Position numbers and translations under genes: made by a program
Shown: positions 53,519-62,978 of the stretch, piece by piece
Numbering within the stretch: position 1 is the stretch's first letter
Layout of the letters: each line of letters starts with the position of its first letter
Assembly (NCBI RefSeq): GCF_023913515.1
Contig: NZ_CP099391.1
Location: 2,356,001-2,420,000, forward strand
DNA: 64,000 nt
Source of the DNA: Natronococcus sp. CG52
GTDB lineage: Archaea; Halobacteriota; Halobacteria; Halobacteriales; Natrialbaceae
Direction of reading: 5' to 3'
The notes under the pieces: generated by a model
Told to the model about the DNA's origin: nothing
Database searches by the model: none
Seen by the model: only the letters and a program-made list of their open reading frames with translations

Positions 53519-54286
53519 ATGGTAGAGTGGCAGACGCTCATCGACGAGCCGGCGGTCATCGCGACGGCGGTATTGATCCTGGGTATCGTCGTCGGCTACC
53601 TGGTCGGTCGACTTAACGAGGAGTTGCTGACGGCCTCGGGTGTGCCGGAGGCCGTCGAGGGGACGCCCTTCGAGCGGACTGCCCAGTCGCTCGGGACGTC
53701 GACGGTCGAGATCGTCGCCCGGTTGAGCGCCTGGTTCATCTACGGAATCGCCGTGCTGACGGCGATCCACATCGCCCAGTTGCTGGATACCGACGCTTTC
53801 TGGCTGCGCGTGACGGAATTTATCCCGCAGGTGTTTATCGCCGTTCTCGTCGTGATCGTGGGGTTCATCATCGCGGACAAGATGGAACTCGCCATCAGCG
53901 AGTATCTCCGCGGCGTCAAACTGCCGGAAGTCTCCCTGCTCCCGAAACTCGTCAAATACTCCGTTCTCTACGTCGCGCTGATCATCGCGCTGGGACAGGT
54001 CGGCGTCCACGTCCTCGCACTGATGATTCTCCTGACCGTCTACGCTGCGGGCCTCGTTCTCGTCGGCGCCTACGCGTTCCAGGACTTCCTCGTCTCGAGT
54101 GCGGCCGGGATCTATCTCCTCCTCAACCAGCCCTACGGCATCGGCGATCGGGTACGGATCGGAGAGCAGACCGGCATCGTCCAGGAGGTCGACCTCTTCG
54201 TGACCAAGATCGAGGACGACTCCGAGGAGTACATCGTGCCAAATCGGAAGGTGTTCGAGGACGGTATCGTCCGGATTCGAGAGTAG
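53519..54286 (+). CDS. MscS-family mechanosensitive channel protein
   Basis: The 255-residue membrane protein has about five transmembrane segments, ending with the pore-type helix (LIIALGQVGVHVLALMILLT) and the MscS beta domain (LLNQPYGIGDRVRIGEQTG then IVQEVDLFVTKIED). It lacks the C-terminal cytoplasmic cage of long MscS proteins, so the vestibule would be small. Coupling to dacZ suggests that c-di-AMP or osmotic stress controls it. Confidence 0.9.
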   Translation: MVEWQTLIDEPAVIATAVLILGIVVGYLVGRLNEELLTASGVPEAVEGTPFERTAQSLGTSTVEIVARLSAWFIYGIAVLTAIHIAQLLDTDAFWLRVTEFIPQVFIAVLVVIVGFIIADKMELAISEYLRGVKLPEVSLLPKLVKYSVLYVALIIALGQVGVHVLALMILLTVYAAGLVLVGAYAFQDFLVSSAAGIYLLLNQPYGIGDRVRIGEQTGIVQEVDLFVTKIEDDSEEYIVPNRKVFEDGIVRIRE

Positions 54287-54608
54287 AGCGGAACCGAAGG
54301 TTCCGCTAACGAACGATAACCAGCGGAAACCGTGAGTAGCGAGACTCCTTCGGCCTCTCGAAAGACGAGCGGTGATCGATAGAAACTGAAGACCGAGGGA
54401 CGCCGAACTCGAGATCCAGTCACGACTGCGTGTAGCGCGTCGGACCCATCGCTGTCGACACGATTGGATATCGAAGCGACCGCGACCTCGAGCCGCTGCC
54501 ACTCCACGACAATTCTAAACTGATTCTGTAAGCCCAGACAGCTATCTGAGTAAACAACGTTGCGAGAACATACATCTTTATCAAACAGTACCACAGTACA
54601 GAGGGATA
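54287..54608. other. gene-free spacer before the APC permease
   Basis: About 320 bases are AT-richer near 54540-54600 (CATCTTTATCAAACAGTACC). This holds a probable promoter for the permease. An antisense frame overlapping the channel gene is not supported. Confidence 0.45.
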
Positions 54609-55991
54609 ATGGAAAATTATGGTATAATAAACACCAAGGTCGGACTCGTCGGGGCGACGGTGCTCATCGTGGGTAACGTCATCGGGGTGAGCGCGTTCGT
54701 CCTTCCCGGACCGCTCGCCGGCCAGGCCGGGCCGAGTATCGTACTCGCGCTGTTGCTCGCGATGGTCCCGCTGTTCTTCGGGATTCTCATGTCGCTTCAG
54801 TTGGGCAGCGCGATTCCCGCCGCCGGGGGGAGTTACGTCTACGCCTCGAGGCTCGTCGGCCCCTTCTGGGGATTTCTCTTGCCCTGGATCGCCATCCCGG
54901 GCGTCTGGGCGGGGATGCTGTTCATCGGCATCGGCTTTGCGGAGTACGTCAACTTCATCTCGACGGCCGTCTCGATCGTCCCGTCGGTTCCCGAACTCGC
55001 GCTGATCTACGCGCTGCTCGTGCCGTTTATCGTGCTGAACGTGCTCGGAATCCGAATGGTCGCGATCGTTCAGTTCCTCATGGTCGCGGCGATCGTGCTC
55101 GGAATGCTCGCGTTCATCGTTCCAGGCGCGTTCCTCGTCGACACGGGCAACTACGCGCCACTGTTCCCCGAGGGCGTCGGCCCCTTCGTCGTCGCGGTCG
55201 TCTCGATGTACTTCCCGCTGCGCGGATTCCGGCTCGTACTCGAACTCGGCGAGGAGATGGAGAACCCCGCGAAGAACATTCCCCGCGTGCTGGGCCTGTC
55301 CGCGGCGGTCTCGCTCTCGCTGCTCGTCGGACTTGTGGTCGTGCTCGTGGGGACGACGAACTGGCAAGCGCTCGGCGGGATGGACGCCGCCGTCGCGCAG
55401 GTCTCGCTGGACAACTTCCCGGCGCCACTGACGGCGCTCGTCCTGCTGGCGGCCGCGATGGGCGCGCTCACCTCGATCAACATGACCTACACCGCCTACT
55501 CGCGAATCCTCATGCGCGCCGGGCGAGACGACGTGATCCCCGCGGCCCTGGCCCGGGTCCACGATCGGTACGACTCGCCGTACGTCGCCATTATTCTCCT
55601 CGGCGTCCCGCCGCTGCTCGTCGCGCCGATCTCTCCGGGACCCGTCGTCCTCTCGGTCGCGCTGTCGATGGCCATCCTGTTCGGGCTCGCCGTCGCCGGA
55701 ATCGCGCTCTGGAACCTGCCTAAGGTCTACCCGCAACGCTACGAGTACTCGATCTACAAGCTCCCGCCGTGGCTGCTCAAGGTGACCGCCGTCGGCGCGG
55801 TCGGCTCCGCGACGCTCCTGTGGGTCCTGGTCGCGACCCAGCTTCCGGCGATGGTCGCCGTCCTGCTCGGCTGGCTCGTGTTCGGCTACATCGTCTACCG
55901 GGCACGGGTCCAGTGGTTCGAGAACAGGGGTGTCGACCTCGAGACGCGAATGCAACGGCTCCACGAGAACGAGCGACTCGAGACCAACTGA
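54609..55991 (+). CDS. APC-family amino acid permease
   Basis: The 460-residue protein has about 12 transmembrane helices and the APC N-terminal motif GLVGATVLIVGNVIGVSAF, with AAGGSYVYASRLVGPFWGFL. It has a short C-terminal helix. It imports an amino acid or related amine by proton or sodium symport; the substrate is not clear. It is convergent with the nucleoside phosphorylase gene. Confidence 0.9.
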   Translation: MENYGIINTKVGLVGATVLIVGNVIGVSAFVLPGPLAGQAGPSIVLALLLAMVPLFFGILMSLQLGSAIPAAGGSYVYASRLVGPFWGFLLPWIAIPGVWAGMLFIGIGFAEYVNFISTAVSIVPSVPELALIYALLVPFIVLNVLGIRMVAIVQFLMVAAIVLGMLAFIVPGAFLVDTGNYAPLFPEGVGPFVVAVVSMYFPLRGFRLVLELGEEMENPAKNIPRVLGLSAAVSLSLLVGLVVVLVGTTNWQALGGMDAAVAQVSLDNFPAPLTALVLLAAAMGALTSINMTYTAYSRILMRAGRDDVIPAALARVHDRYDSPYVAIILLGVPPLLVAPISPGPVVLSVALSMAILFGLAVAGIALWNLPKVYPQRYEYSIYKLPPWLLKVTAVGAVGSATLLWVLVATQLPAMVAVLLGWLVFGYIVYRARVQWFENRGVDLETRMQRLHENERLETN

Positions 55992-56001
55992 GTCGTCAGT
56001 C

Positions 56002-56826
56002 TCAGTCCTCGAGCGAGAGGCCGGCGTGCCAGCGGTCGACGCCCGCCTCGCGCTTTTTTTGGTCCATTTTCGCGAGCAGGTGGGTCGCGAGCGTGGCGGT
56101 CTCGGCGGCGCGCGACTCGCCCTCCTTGCTGAACTCGCCGCCCTGTCGGTCGGCGTAGACGGTACAGACCGCGCCCGCGCGGAGTCCGTAGATGCTCGCC
56201 AGCGTAAGGATGGCGCTCGCCTCCATTTCGATGTTCTTGACGTTCGCCTCGGCGAGTTGCTCGACTAGGTCGGTCGAGCCGGCCGCCTCGAACCCCTCGA
56301 AACCGGGCCGTCCCTGGCCGGCGTAGAAGGAGTCGGCGCTCATCGTGACGCCGGTGTGGTAGTCGTAGCCGAGTCGCTCGGCGGCGGCGACGAGCGCGGT
56401 GACGACCTCGTGGTCGGCGACCGCGGGGTAGTCCTCCCGCACGTACTCGTCGCTGGTCCCCTCCTGGCGGAGACCGCCGGTCGTGATCACGAGATCGCCG
56501 ACGTTCATCTCGGGCTGGACGGCGCCGCAGGAGCCGACTCGAATAAAGGTCTCGCAGCCGACGCGGGCGAGCTCCTCGACGGCGATCGCCGCGGACGGAC
56601 TTCCGATTCCGGTCGAGGTGACCGAGATGGGCGTCCCCTCGTAGCTCCCGGTCGCGGTCCGGTACTCGCGGTGGTGAGCCCGCATCTCGTGGTCGTCCCA
56701 GTAATCGACGATGACCTCGAGTCGCTCGGGGTTCCCGGGCAGGAGCACGGTGTCGGCGACGTCGTCCGCGTCGACCTCGAGGTGGTACTGTACGTCGGCG
56801 TTCGGATCTTCGCTGTCTCCGGGCAT
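56002..56826 (-). CDS. udp: nucleoside phosphorylase (uridine phosphorylase-like)
   Basis: The 274-residue PNP/UDP-family enzyme has PGNPERLEVIVDYWDD, a phosphate-binding GTGIGSPSAAIAVEEL-like segment (STGIGSPSAAIAVEEL), IRVGSCGAV and the base/ribose site NIEMEASAILTLASIYG. It splits a nucleoside with phosphate to a base and ribose-1-phosphate. Placement beside the nucleoside transporter and cytidine deaminase supports uridine. Its promoter lies on the shared TATA at 56855. Confidence 0.9.
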   Translation of the reverse strand: MPGDSEDPNADVQYHLEVDADDVADTVLLPGNPERLEVIVDYWDDHEMRAHHREYRTATGSYEGTPISVTSTGIGSPSAAIAVEELARVGCETFIRVGSCGAVQPEMNVGDLVITTGGLRQEGTSDEYVREDYPAVADHEVVTALVAAAERLGYDYHTGVTMSADSFYAGQGRPGFEGFEAAGSTDLVEQLAEANVKNIEMEASAILTLASIYGLRAGAVCTVYADRQGGEFSKEGESRAAETATLATHLLAKMDQKKREAGVDRWHAGLSLED

Positions 56827-56854
56827 TCGGGTCCGCCGATTCGCACCCGCGCTG

Positions 56855-56862
56855 TATATAAA
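56855..56862. promoter_or_regulatory. shared divergent TATA element
   Basis: TATATAAA lies 23 nt before the DUF488 ATG on the plus strand and 28 nt before the udp ATG on the minus strand. Its near-palindromic TATATA could fire both ways. The total intergenic space is 59 bases. Confidence 0.55.
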
Positions 56863-56885
56863 TGCCGGGCGGTCGTAGCCCAGCT

Positions 56886-57323
56886 ATGGGAGACGCCGCG
56901 CTCACGGACACGTACGTGGCCGCGCTACAGCACGATCTGGCCGACCTACCGGCGGACGCGACGCTGGTCGGCGTCGTTCGCAGTCCGACGCCGTGGTTCC
57001 ACGCGGCCGTCGACGAGAACGTTCCCGAACTCGGCCCGCCGCCCGACCTGCTCGAGTCGATCCGACAGACCGAGGAGGACCTCAAGATGCAGGGGATCTG
57101 TGAGGAGGGCGCGCACAACGCCGCGTGGGAACAGGTCGACTTCGGCGAGCAGTACCAACGCCATCTCGAGGACTCGACGGAGGCACAGGCGGCGCTCGAG
57201 TCTCTCGCGGATCGACTCGCGTCCGGCGAGTCGCTGGCGCTGGTCTGTTACGAGAACACCGAGAAGAAGCGGTGTCACCGGACGGTTCTTCGGGAGCGAC
57301 TCGAGAAACGCGCCGGGAACTGA
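56886..57323 (+). CDS. DUF488 family protein
   Basis: The 145-residue protein starts at MGDAALTDTYVAALQHD; an ATG at 56862 lies within the TATA region and is unlikely. The C-terminal CYENTEKKRCHRTVLRERL is the DUF488 signature, and VGVVRSPTPWF matches the N-terminal strand. Function is unknown. It diverges from udp and converges with cdd. Confidence 0.82.
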   Translation: MGDAALTDTYVAALQHDLADLPADATLVGVVRSPTPWFHAAVDENVPELGPPPDLLESIRQTEEDLKMQGICEEGAHNAAWEQVDFGEQYQRHLEDSTEAQAALESLADRLASGESLALVCYENTEKKRCHRTVLRERLEKRAGN

Positions 57324-57335
57324 ACCAACGGCGTG

Positions 57336-57728
57336 CTACTCGAGCGTTTCCTGGGTGATCGTATCGGGCAACAGTTCCCCGAGCGTGTACTCCGAGACCG
57401 GTTCGTCCTCACCCTCGTCACAGAGCACGACGAGGTCGTCATCACAGAACTCCGTCAGAGTCTGTCGGCACATTCCGCACGGCGTGACGCCGTCCCGGCG
57501 GCCGGAGCTAACGGCGATCCGTTCGAAGTCGCGGTGTCCCTCCTTGACCGCCTCGGCGACCGCGACCTCCTCGGCGTGGAGACTGTTGCTGAAGTTCGCG
57601 TTTTCGAGGTTACAGCCGACGAAGACCTCGCCGTCGGTCGTCTCGAGGGCGGCACCGACCGGATACTCGGAGTAGGGAACGTGGGCCTGCGACTGGATCT
57701 CGCGAGCGGCGTCGATCAGTTCGTTCAT
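57336..57728 (-). CDS. cdd: cytidine deaminase
   Basis: The 130-residue enzyme starts at MNELIDAAREIQSQAHVPYS. Zinc ligands and catalytic Glu are in SLHAEEVAV (HAE) and TPCGMCRQTL (PCxxC). It deaminates cytidine to uridine. It lies 56 bases downstream of the last nucleoside permease gene in the same direction, and likely feeds the uridine phosphorylase. Confidence 0.94.
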   Translation of the reverse strand: MNELIDAAREIQSQAHVPYSEYPVGAALETTDGEVFVGCNLENANFSNSLHAEEVAVAEAVKEGHRDFERIAVSSGRRDGVTPCGMCRQTLTEFCDDDLVVLCDEGEDEPVSEYTLGELLPDTITQETLE

Positions 57729-57784
57729 GGACGCGATACGTCGATGAGATCCAAGAAGGCACCGACCCAAGGCGACTCAGACGC

Positions 57785-58852
57785 TCAGTCCTCGTCGCCG
57801 TCGTAGGCTTCGCCGGCCGCCTCCGGCAGCCGGGTCTTGCCGACGAAGACGAGCACGACGATCACCGTCACGTACGGGATCGTCCGGATCAGCTCCGTCG
57901 GCACCGCGTAGCCGAGGTTCTGGAGCTGGATCTGGAGCGCCTCGAGTCCGGCGAAGAGGAACGAGCCCAGCAGCGCGCCAATCGGATGGTAGTTCGCGAA
58001 GAGGTAGGTCGCGATGGCGATGAATCCGCGGCCGCCGATGGCCGTCTCGCCGCCGCCGGCGAACGTGCCGAGCTGACCGAGCGCGAAGCCGGCCCCGCCG
58101 AGGCCTGCGAAGACGCCCGAGAGCACCACCGCGGCGTACCGGACCTTGCGAACGTCGACGCCCGCCGTGTCGAGCGCCTTCGGGTTCTCGCCGCTGGCGA
58201 CGACCCAGCGGCCGAACGCCGTCCGGTTGAGCAGGTACCAGCCCGCGGCGGTGGCCCCGAGCATGAGGTACACCTGCGGCGGCGTGTCGAACAGCAGGTA
58301 GCCGAAGAACGGGATCTCCGACAGCAACGGAATCGTCACGTTCTGGAACCGTCCGACTCCGGCGGTGTTCGGGCTGTCGAAGACGATTCGGGAGGCGAAC
58401 GGAGCGAGTCCGAGCGCGATCAGCCAGACCGCGAGCCCCGCGATGATCTGATCTGCCTTGAAGTCGATGCAAACGATGGCGAAGATCAGCGCGAAGAGGG
58501 TGCTCGCGAGGACGCCGACCGCGAAGCCCCACCAGTGGTGAGAGAGCAGCATCGTCGACTCGCCCGATCCCAGCCAGAACGTCACGATGATGGCCGAGAA
58601 CGCCGAGACGATGAGCAGTCCCTCGAGCCCGATGTTGATCACGCCGCTCTTCTCGGCGAAGATCCCGCCGAGCGCGGCCAGCGCGATGGGGACGGCGAGA
58701 CGAAGCATCGCCGTGTGCGTGCTCGGGCTGGCGGCGATCGAGAGCAGCACGCCTGCCCACGAGTCGGGGAACGCGAGACCGGCGACAATCCACAGCGCCG
58801 TGAGCGCTCCGACACTCCGGAGGATTCTCCGCCGAGAGAGGCCGTCAATCAT
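57785..58852 (-). CDS. nucleoside-type ABC transporter permease 2
   Basis: The 355-residue permease belongs to the BPD_transp_2 class found with BMP-family binding proteins. Its ATG (MIDGLSRRRIL) follows GGAGGTG by six bases and overlaps the preceding permease by eight. It has about eight to ten membrane helices. Confidence 0.9.
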   Translation of the reverse strand: MIDGLSRRRILRSVGALTALWIVAGLAFPDSWAGVLLSIAASPSTHTAMLRLAVPIALAALGGIFAEKSGVINIGLEGLLIVSAFSAIIVTFWLGSGESTMLLSHHWWGFAVGVLASTLFALIFAIVCIDFKADQIIAGLAVWLIALGLAPFASRIVFDSPNTAGVGRFQNVTIPLLSEIPFFGYLLFDTPPQVYLMLGATAAGWYLLNRTAFGRWVVASGENPKALDTAGVDVRKVRYAAVVLSGVFAGLGGAGFALGQLGTFAGGGETAIGGRGFIAIATYLFANYHPIGALLGSFLFAGLEALQIQLQNLGYAVPTELIRTIPYVTVIVVLVFVGKTRLPEAAGEAYDGDED

Positions 58853-60071
58853 CCGCCTCACCTCCGGCGGACCGCGCCGGCGCAGCGTCGTCGACGTCGA
58901 CGAACCGACGCCCGATCATGCGGAAGAACTCGGGCATCGCGACGAAGAGGATGATCAGCCCCGACAGGATCCCGACGAGTTCCGGCGGCACGTCCGTCGC
59001 GGTGTTGATCGACCGCGAGCCGCTCGAGAGGATGCCGAAGAGGAATGCCGCGGCGCCGACCCCGAGCGGGTTGTTCCCCGCCAGGATCGAGACGGCGATG
59101 CCGTCGAACCCGAGCGGCGGAACGTTCTCGAGCCAGTAGCCGTGTTGCATCAGCACCCAGAACGCGCCGGCGATACCTCCGAGAGCGCCCGACAGGGTCA
59201 TGCTCGCGACCGTCATGCGCTTCTCGTCGACGCCGCCGTAGGCTGCTGCCTCGGGCTGGACGCCGCTCGTCCGGAGTTCGTAGCCGAACGAGGTCCGGGC
59301 GAGCAGCCAGGCGACGAAGATCATGAGCACGGCCGCGAAGCCAAGCGCGAGCAGCGAGAAGTCCATCCGGCCGCTGAAGCCGACGAACGGAACGTTCGGA
59401 ATCTCGGCGTACTCCGGCACCGGTCGGGTCTGCGGGTTAGCGCTATCGGGGTCTTGGAACCGCCAGGAGAGCAGCGTCGACGTGACGCCGACGGCGATGA
59501 AGTTGAGCATGATCGTCGTGATTACCTCGTTGGCGTCCGCGTACGCCTTGAGCGCACCCGGTATCGCGCCGTAGAAGCCGCCGCCGATCGCACCCGCGAG
59601 GACGCCGATCGGGACCAGGAGCACGGTGCCGACGAAACCGCCGGGGACGTACGACGCCGCGAACAGGACCGTCACCGCGGTCAGCAGGCCGCCGACGATC
59701 AGCTGTCCCTGCGTTCCGATGTTGAACAGGCCTGCCCGGAAGGCGACGGCGACGGAGAGACCGGCAAAGATCAACAGAGTCGTCTGGCGGAGCGTCGTCG
59801 CGAGGCTGTAGTTCATCGGACTCCAGTTGCCCCCGAGCGGGTGGCCTAGCGAGCCGAGGAACAGCTCGTAGTAGACCTGCATGGGGTTGTAACAGAAGGT
59901 CATCCCGGCAAGATCGAGCCCGGTTCGACAGGAGGCGAACCCGCCGGAGATGAAGACGAGAACGCCGCCGATCAGGATCGCCGCGAACAGCGCCGCGAAG
60001 CTGATGACGACGCGCTCGACAACCGACGCGTGGACGAGTCGGTCGAGCAATCGCTCGATGTCGTCCCGCAT
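58845..60071 (-). CDS. nucleoside-type ABC transporter permease 1
   Basis: The 408-residue permease is the first of the BPD_transp_2 pair, with a helix near residue 25 (VVISFAALFAAILIGGVLVF) and the conserved LFNIGTQGQLIVGGLL. Its ATG overlaps the ATPase stop. The pair forms the nucleoside channel. Confidence 0.9.
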   Translation of the reverse strand: MRDDIERLLDRLVHASVVERVVISFAALFAAILIGGVLVFISGGFASCRTGLDLAGMTFCYNPMQVYYELFLGSLGHPLGGNWSPMNYSLATTLRQTTLLIFAGLSVAVAFRAGLFNIGTQGQLIVGGLLTAVTVLFAASYVPGGFVGTVLLVPIGVLAGAIGGGFYGAIPGALKAYADANEVITTIMLNFIAVGVTSTLLSWRFQDPDSANPQTRPVPEYAEIPNVPFVGFSGRMDFSLLALGFAAVLMIFVAWLLARTSFGYELRTSGVQPEAAAYGGVDEKRMTVASMTLSGALGGIAGAFWVLMQHGYWLENVPPLGFDGIAVSILAGNNPLGVGAAAFLFGILSSGSRSINTATDVPPELVGILSGLIILFVAMPEFFRMIGRRFVDVDDAAPARSAGGEADD

Positions 60072-61690
60072 CACCGCTCACCTCCCTCGGCGGGCTTGTC
60101 GACGTCCGCCGTCGACTCGCGGTCGTGGCCGTCCGGCTGCTCGCCGGCCATGAGCAGGCCGAGTTCCTCCTCGGTAACCGCGTCCGGATCGGTGACGTCG
60201 ACGAACTCTCCCTCGTAGATGACGGCGAGTCGATCCGACAGCGCCTGCACCTCGTCGAGCTTCGAGGAGACGAGCAGGACCGCCTTCCCCTCGCGACGGA
60301 GTTCAAGGAGCCGGTCGTGGATGAACTCGGTCGAGCCGATGTCGACGCCCCGCGTCGGATGGGTCGCGACGACGAGCTCCGGATTCCGCTCGAGTTCGCG
60401 TCCGACGATGAACTTCTGCTGGTTGCCGCCGGAGAACGACTCCGCGTCGGCGGCGGCGTTCGGCGGTCGGACGTCGTAGGTCTCGATGACGTCCTCCGCG
60501 TGCTCGCGAACGTCGCTCCAGTCGATGCGACCGTTGGTGGCGAACCGCGGCGACCGCTGGCTGCCGAGGACGGCGTTCTCGACGAGATCGAACGGCATGA
60601 CGAGCCCCTGTTCGTGGCGGTCCTCCGGAACGTGCGCCATGCCGGCGTCGATCCGGCGGCGGCGCGACCAGGACGTTACGTTCTCCCCGTCGAAGTGGAC
60701 CGTCCCCTCGTCGGGCGTTCGGAGCCCCGTGATCGCGTCGATTAGCTCGCTCTGTCCGTTGCCGTCGACGCCCGCAATGCCGAATATTTCGCCGGCACGA
60801 ATCTCGAGGTCGGTATCCGAGACGAGTTCGACCCCGCGGTCGCCCTCGACGGTCAGGTCCGACGCCGAGAGGATCGGCCGACCGACGTCGACCGGTTCGC
60901 TGTCGGCCTCGAGGAGGACCTCGCGACCGACCATGAGTTCGGCGAGCTCCTCGCGGGTGGTCCCGTCCGGTTCGACCGTCCCGACCGATTTCCCGTCCCG
61001 GAGGACGGTGATCGCGTCGGCCGCGTGCATCGCCTCGCCGAGCTTGTGGGTGATGAAGATGATCGTCTTCCCCTGGTCGGTGAGCTCCTCGAGGACGCCG
61101 TAGAGGTCCTCGACCTCCTGGGGCGTCAGTACGGCCGTCGGCTCGTCGAGGATGAGCACGTCCGCGCCGCGGTACAGCGCCTTCAGGATCTCGACGCGCT
61201 GCTGGGCACCGACGCTCAGCTCTTCGACGGTCGCCGACGGGTCGACCGAGAACCCGTAACGATCACAGAGATCCTCGATCTCGCGCTCGATCCGGTCGTG
61301 GTCGACCGCCAGCCCCCACCACTTCCGCGGCTCGCTGCCGAGCGCGATGTTCTCGGCGACGGTCATCGTATCGACCAGCATGAAGTGCTGGTGGATCATG
61401 CCGACACCCGCGTCGATTGCATCCCGCGGCCTGTCGAACGACCGCCCCTCGCCGTCGACGACGACACGGCCCTCTGTGGGCTCGTAGAGCCCGTAGAGGA
61501 CGTTCATCAGCGTCGTCTTGCCGGCACCGTTCTCGCCCAGTAGCGCATGGACGCTCCCGCGGTCGACGCGGAGGTCGACGTCATCGTTCGCGACGACACC
61601 GGGGAACCGTTTCGTGATCCCGTCGAGGTGGACGGCGAGCTCCGCGTTCGGTCGTTCACCCCGCTCCGTGGCTGTACCCGGATCACTCAT
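60071..61690 (-). CDS. nucleoside-type ABC transporter ATPase (double domain)
   Basis: The 539-residue protein contains two ATPase domains. The first has Walker A GENGAGKTTL and signature LSVGAQQRVEI; the second has degenerate Walker A GVDGNGQSEL and signature SGGNQQKFIVGREL. This RbsA/YufO-type layout belongs to BMP-family nucleoside importers. It starts at the ATG in MSDPGTATERGERP and overlaps its neighbour. Confidence 0.93.
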   Translation of the reverse strand: MSDPGTATERGERPNAELAVHLDGITKRFPGVVANDDVDLRVDRGSVHALLGENGAGKTTLMNVLYGLYEPTEGRVVVDGEGRSFDRPRDAIDAGVGMIHQHFMLVDTMTVAENIALGSEPRKWWGLAVDHDRIEREIEDLCDRYGFSVDPSATVEELSVGAQQRVEILKALYRGADVLILDEPTAVLTPQEVEDLYGVLEELTDQGKTIIFITHKLGEAMHAADAITVLRDGKSVGTVEPDGTTREELAELMVGREVLLEADSEPVDVGRPILSASDLTVEGDRGVELVSDTDLEIRAGEIFGIAGVDGNGQSELIDAITGLRTPDEGTVHFDGENVTSWSRRRRIDAGMAHVPEDRHEQGLVMPFDLVENAVLGSQRSPRFATNGRIDWSDVREHAEDVIETYDVRPPNAAADAESFSGGNQQKFIVGRELERNPELVVATHPTRGVDIGSTEFIHDRLLELRREGKAVLLVSSKLDEVQALSDRLAVIYEGEFVDVTDPDAVTEEELGLLMAGEQPDGHDRESTADVDKPAEGGER

Positions 61691-61695
61691 GGCAC

Positions 61696-62748
61696 TCACA
61701 GCTCGTCCGGTACCTCGATCTCCCCGTCGATGATCTGCTGTCGGGTCGATTCGACCTCCTCCGTGATCTCGTCCGGAATCTCGTCGCCGATCGACTGTCC
61801 GTAGACGTTCTCGATGGCGTCGTCCTCGAGTCCGAGTTCCTCGACTTCGCCGCCCTCGAAGGCGTCGTCGATGACGGACTCGATCGCGGTGAACACCGCT
61901 TCGTCCACGCGCTTGACCATACTCGAGACGATGACGTCCGCGTAATCCTCCTGGCTCATAGACTGGTCGTCGTCGACGCCGATCGCGAACCGGCCCTCGG
62001 ATTCGGCGGCCTGGAAGACGCCGACCCCCGTCCGACCCGCGGCGTGGAAGACGATATCCGCACCCGACTCGTACATCAGGCGGGCCGTCTCCTGACCTCC
62101 CCCGGTGTCGTTGAAGTCGCCGACGTAGCTCGAGAGAACCTCCGCGTCCGGGTTGGCGTGTTCGACGCCGGCCTCGAAGCCGGCGTGGAACGACTCGATC
62201 AGGGGCGACTCCTCGCCGCCGACGAAGCCGACGGTCGACTCGTCGGGGTTGGTCTCGCCGTCGCCGGCCGCGAACTCGGTGTCCGTCAACAGGCCTGCGA
62301 GGGTGCCGACCAGGAACGAACCCGCGGGTTCGTCGAAGACGTAGCTCCGGACGTTGTCCGCCTCGACGACCGTGTCGACGATCATGAAGTTCTGGTCGGA
62401 GTACTCCTCGGCGTTCTCGCGGAGCGCGTCCTCCTGGGCGAAGCCGATACAGCTGACCAGATCGTAGTCGCCGGACTCGGCGAAACTCCGCTGTGCGCCG
62501 TCGAAATCGCCGACGGAGCCCGGTTCGGCCTCGTCGAACGAGACTCCGAATTCCTCTTCGGCCTGGAGGACGCCCTGTTGTGCCATGTCATTGAACGAGT
62601 CGTCGCCCAGCCCGCCGGTCGCGTAGACCATGCCGACGTTGGTATCTTCGCCCTCTCCTTCGTCGCCGAACCCGCCGACGCAACCGGCAAGCGCCGTGAG
62701 ACCGGCCACACCCGTGCCGTACAAGAACCGCCGTCTATCACGCACCAT
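61696..62748 (-). CDS. BMP-family nucleoside-binding lipoprotein
   Basis: The 350-residue protein has a Tat-type signal (VRDRRRFLYGTGVAGLTA) and lipobox LAGC. The BMP/PnrA fold shows GGLGDDSFNDMAQQGV, SCIGFAQEDALRENAEEY and FHAAGRTGVGVFQAAE. These bind purine or pyrimidine nucleosides. It is the first gene of a five-gene run (binding protein, ATPase, two permeases, cdd). Confidence 0.92.
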   Translation of the reverse strand: MVRDRRRFLYGTGVAGLTALAGCVGGFGDEGEGEDTNVGMVYATGGLGDDSFNDMAQQGVLQAEEEFGVSFDEAEPGSVGDFDGAQRSFAESGDYDLVSCIGFAQEDALRENAEEYSDQNFMIVDTVVEADNVRSYVFDEPAGSFLVGTLAGLLTDTEFAAGDGETNPDESTVGFVGGEESPLIESFHAGFEAGVEHANPDAEVLSSYVGDFNDTGGGQETARLMYESGADIVFHAAGRTGVGVFQAAESEGRFAIGVDDDQSMSQEDYADVIVSSMVKRVDEAVFTAIESVIDDAFEGGEVEELGLEDDAIENVYGQSIGDEIPDEITEEVESTRQQIIDGEIEVPDEL

Positions 62749-62761
62749 GATAGTGGGGTAG

Positions 62762-62818
62762 TGCACGAGAGTGGGTTAAGTGATGCGGATTCGCGGCCTC
62801 TGACTGGACGCTCGTGCA
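62762..62818. promoter_or_regulatory. inverted repeat around the BMP gene promoter
   Basis: TGCACGAG (62762-62769) and CTCGTGCA (62811-62818) are 8-bp inverted arms 41 bp apart. A TATA-like CTTAAC lies between them about 28 nt before the BMP ATG at 62748. The arms could be operator halves, or chance. Confidence 0.35.
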
Positions 62819-62820
62819 TT

Positions 62821-62875
62821 GTGAAGCGCCTCGGGATCAAGCCCCGAGGCACTCGACCTGTTCCGCCTGTAGAAG
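62821..62875 (-). mobile_element. solo IS200/IS605-like right end, copy 2
   Basis: On the minus strand it reads TTCTACAGGCGGAACAGG, then hairpin GCCTCGGGG-CTTGA-TCCCGAGGC (one wobble pair), ending TTCAC. It matches the end at 36361-36416 with four differences in 54. No transposase gene adjoins it. Confidence 0.6.
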
Positions 62876-62978
62876 CTACCAGCGTTCGTAGTAAGTTAAT
62901 AAACGTATCAGGGTGACGGATCGCAAATCCCTCGACCGATCGATGGGGTCACGGCCGAACTTGAGCGGGCTGGTCGAA

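Noticed and set aside
54420-55964. 514-codon minus-strand frame opposite the APC permease
   Set aside because: Extremely Arg/Asp/His-rich, the reverse image of a membrane protein gene; no family motif.
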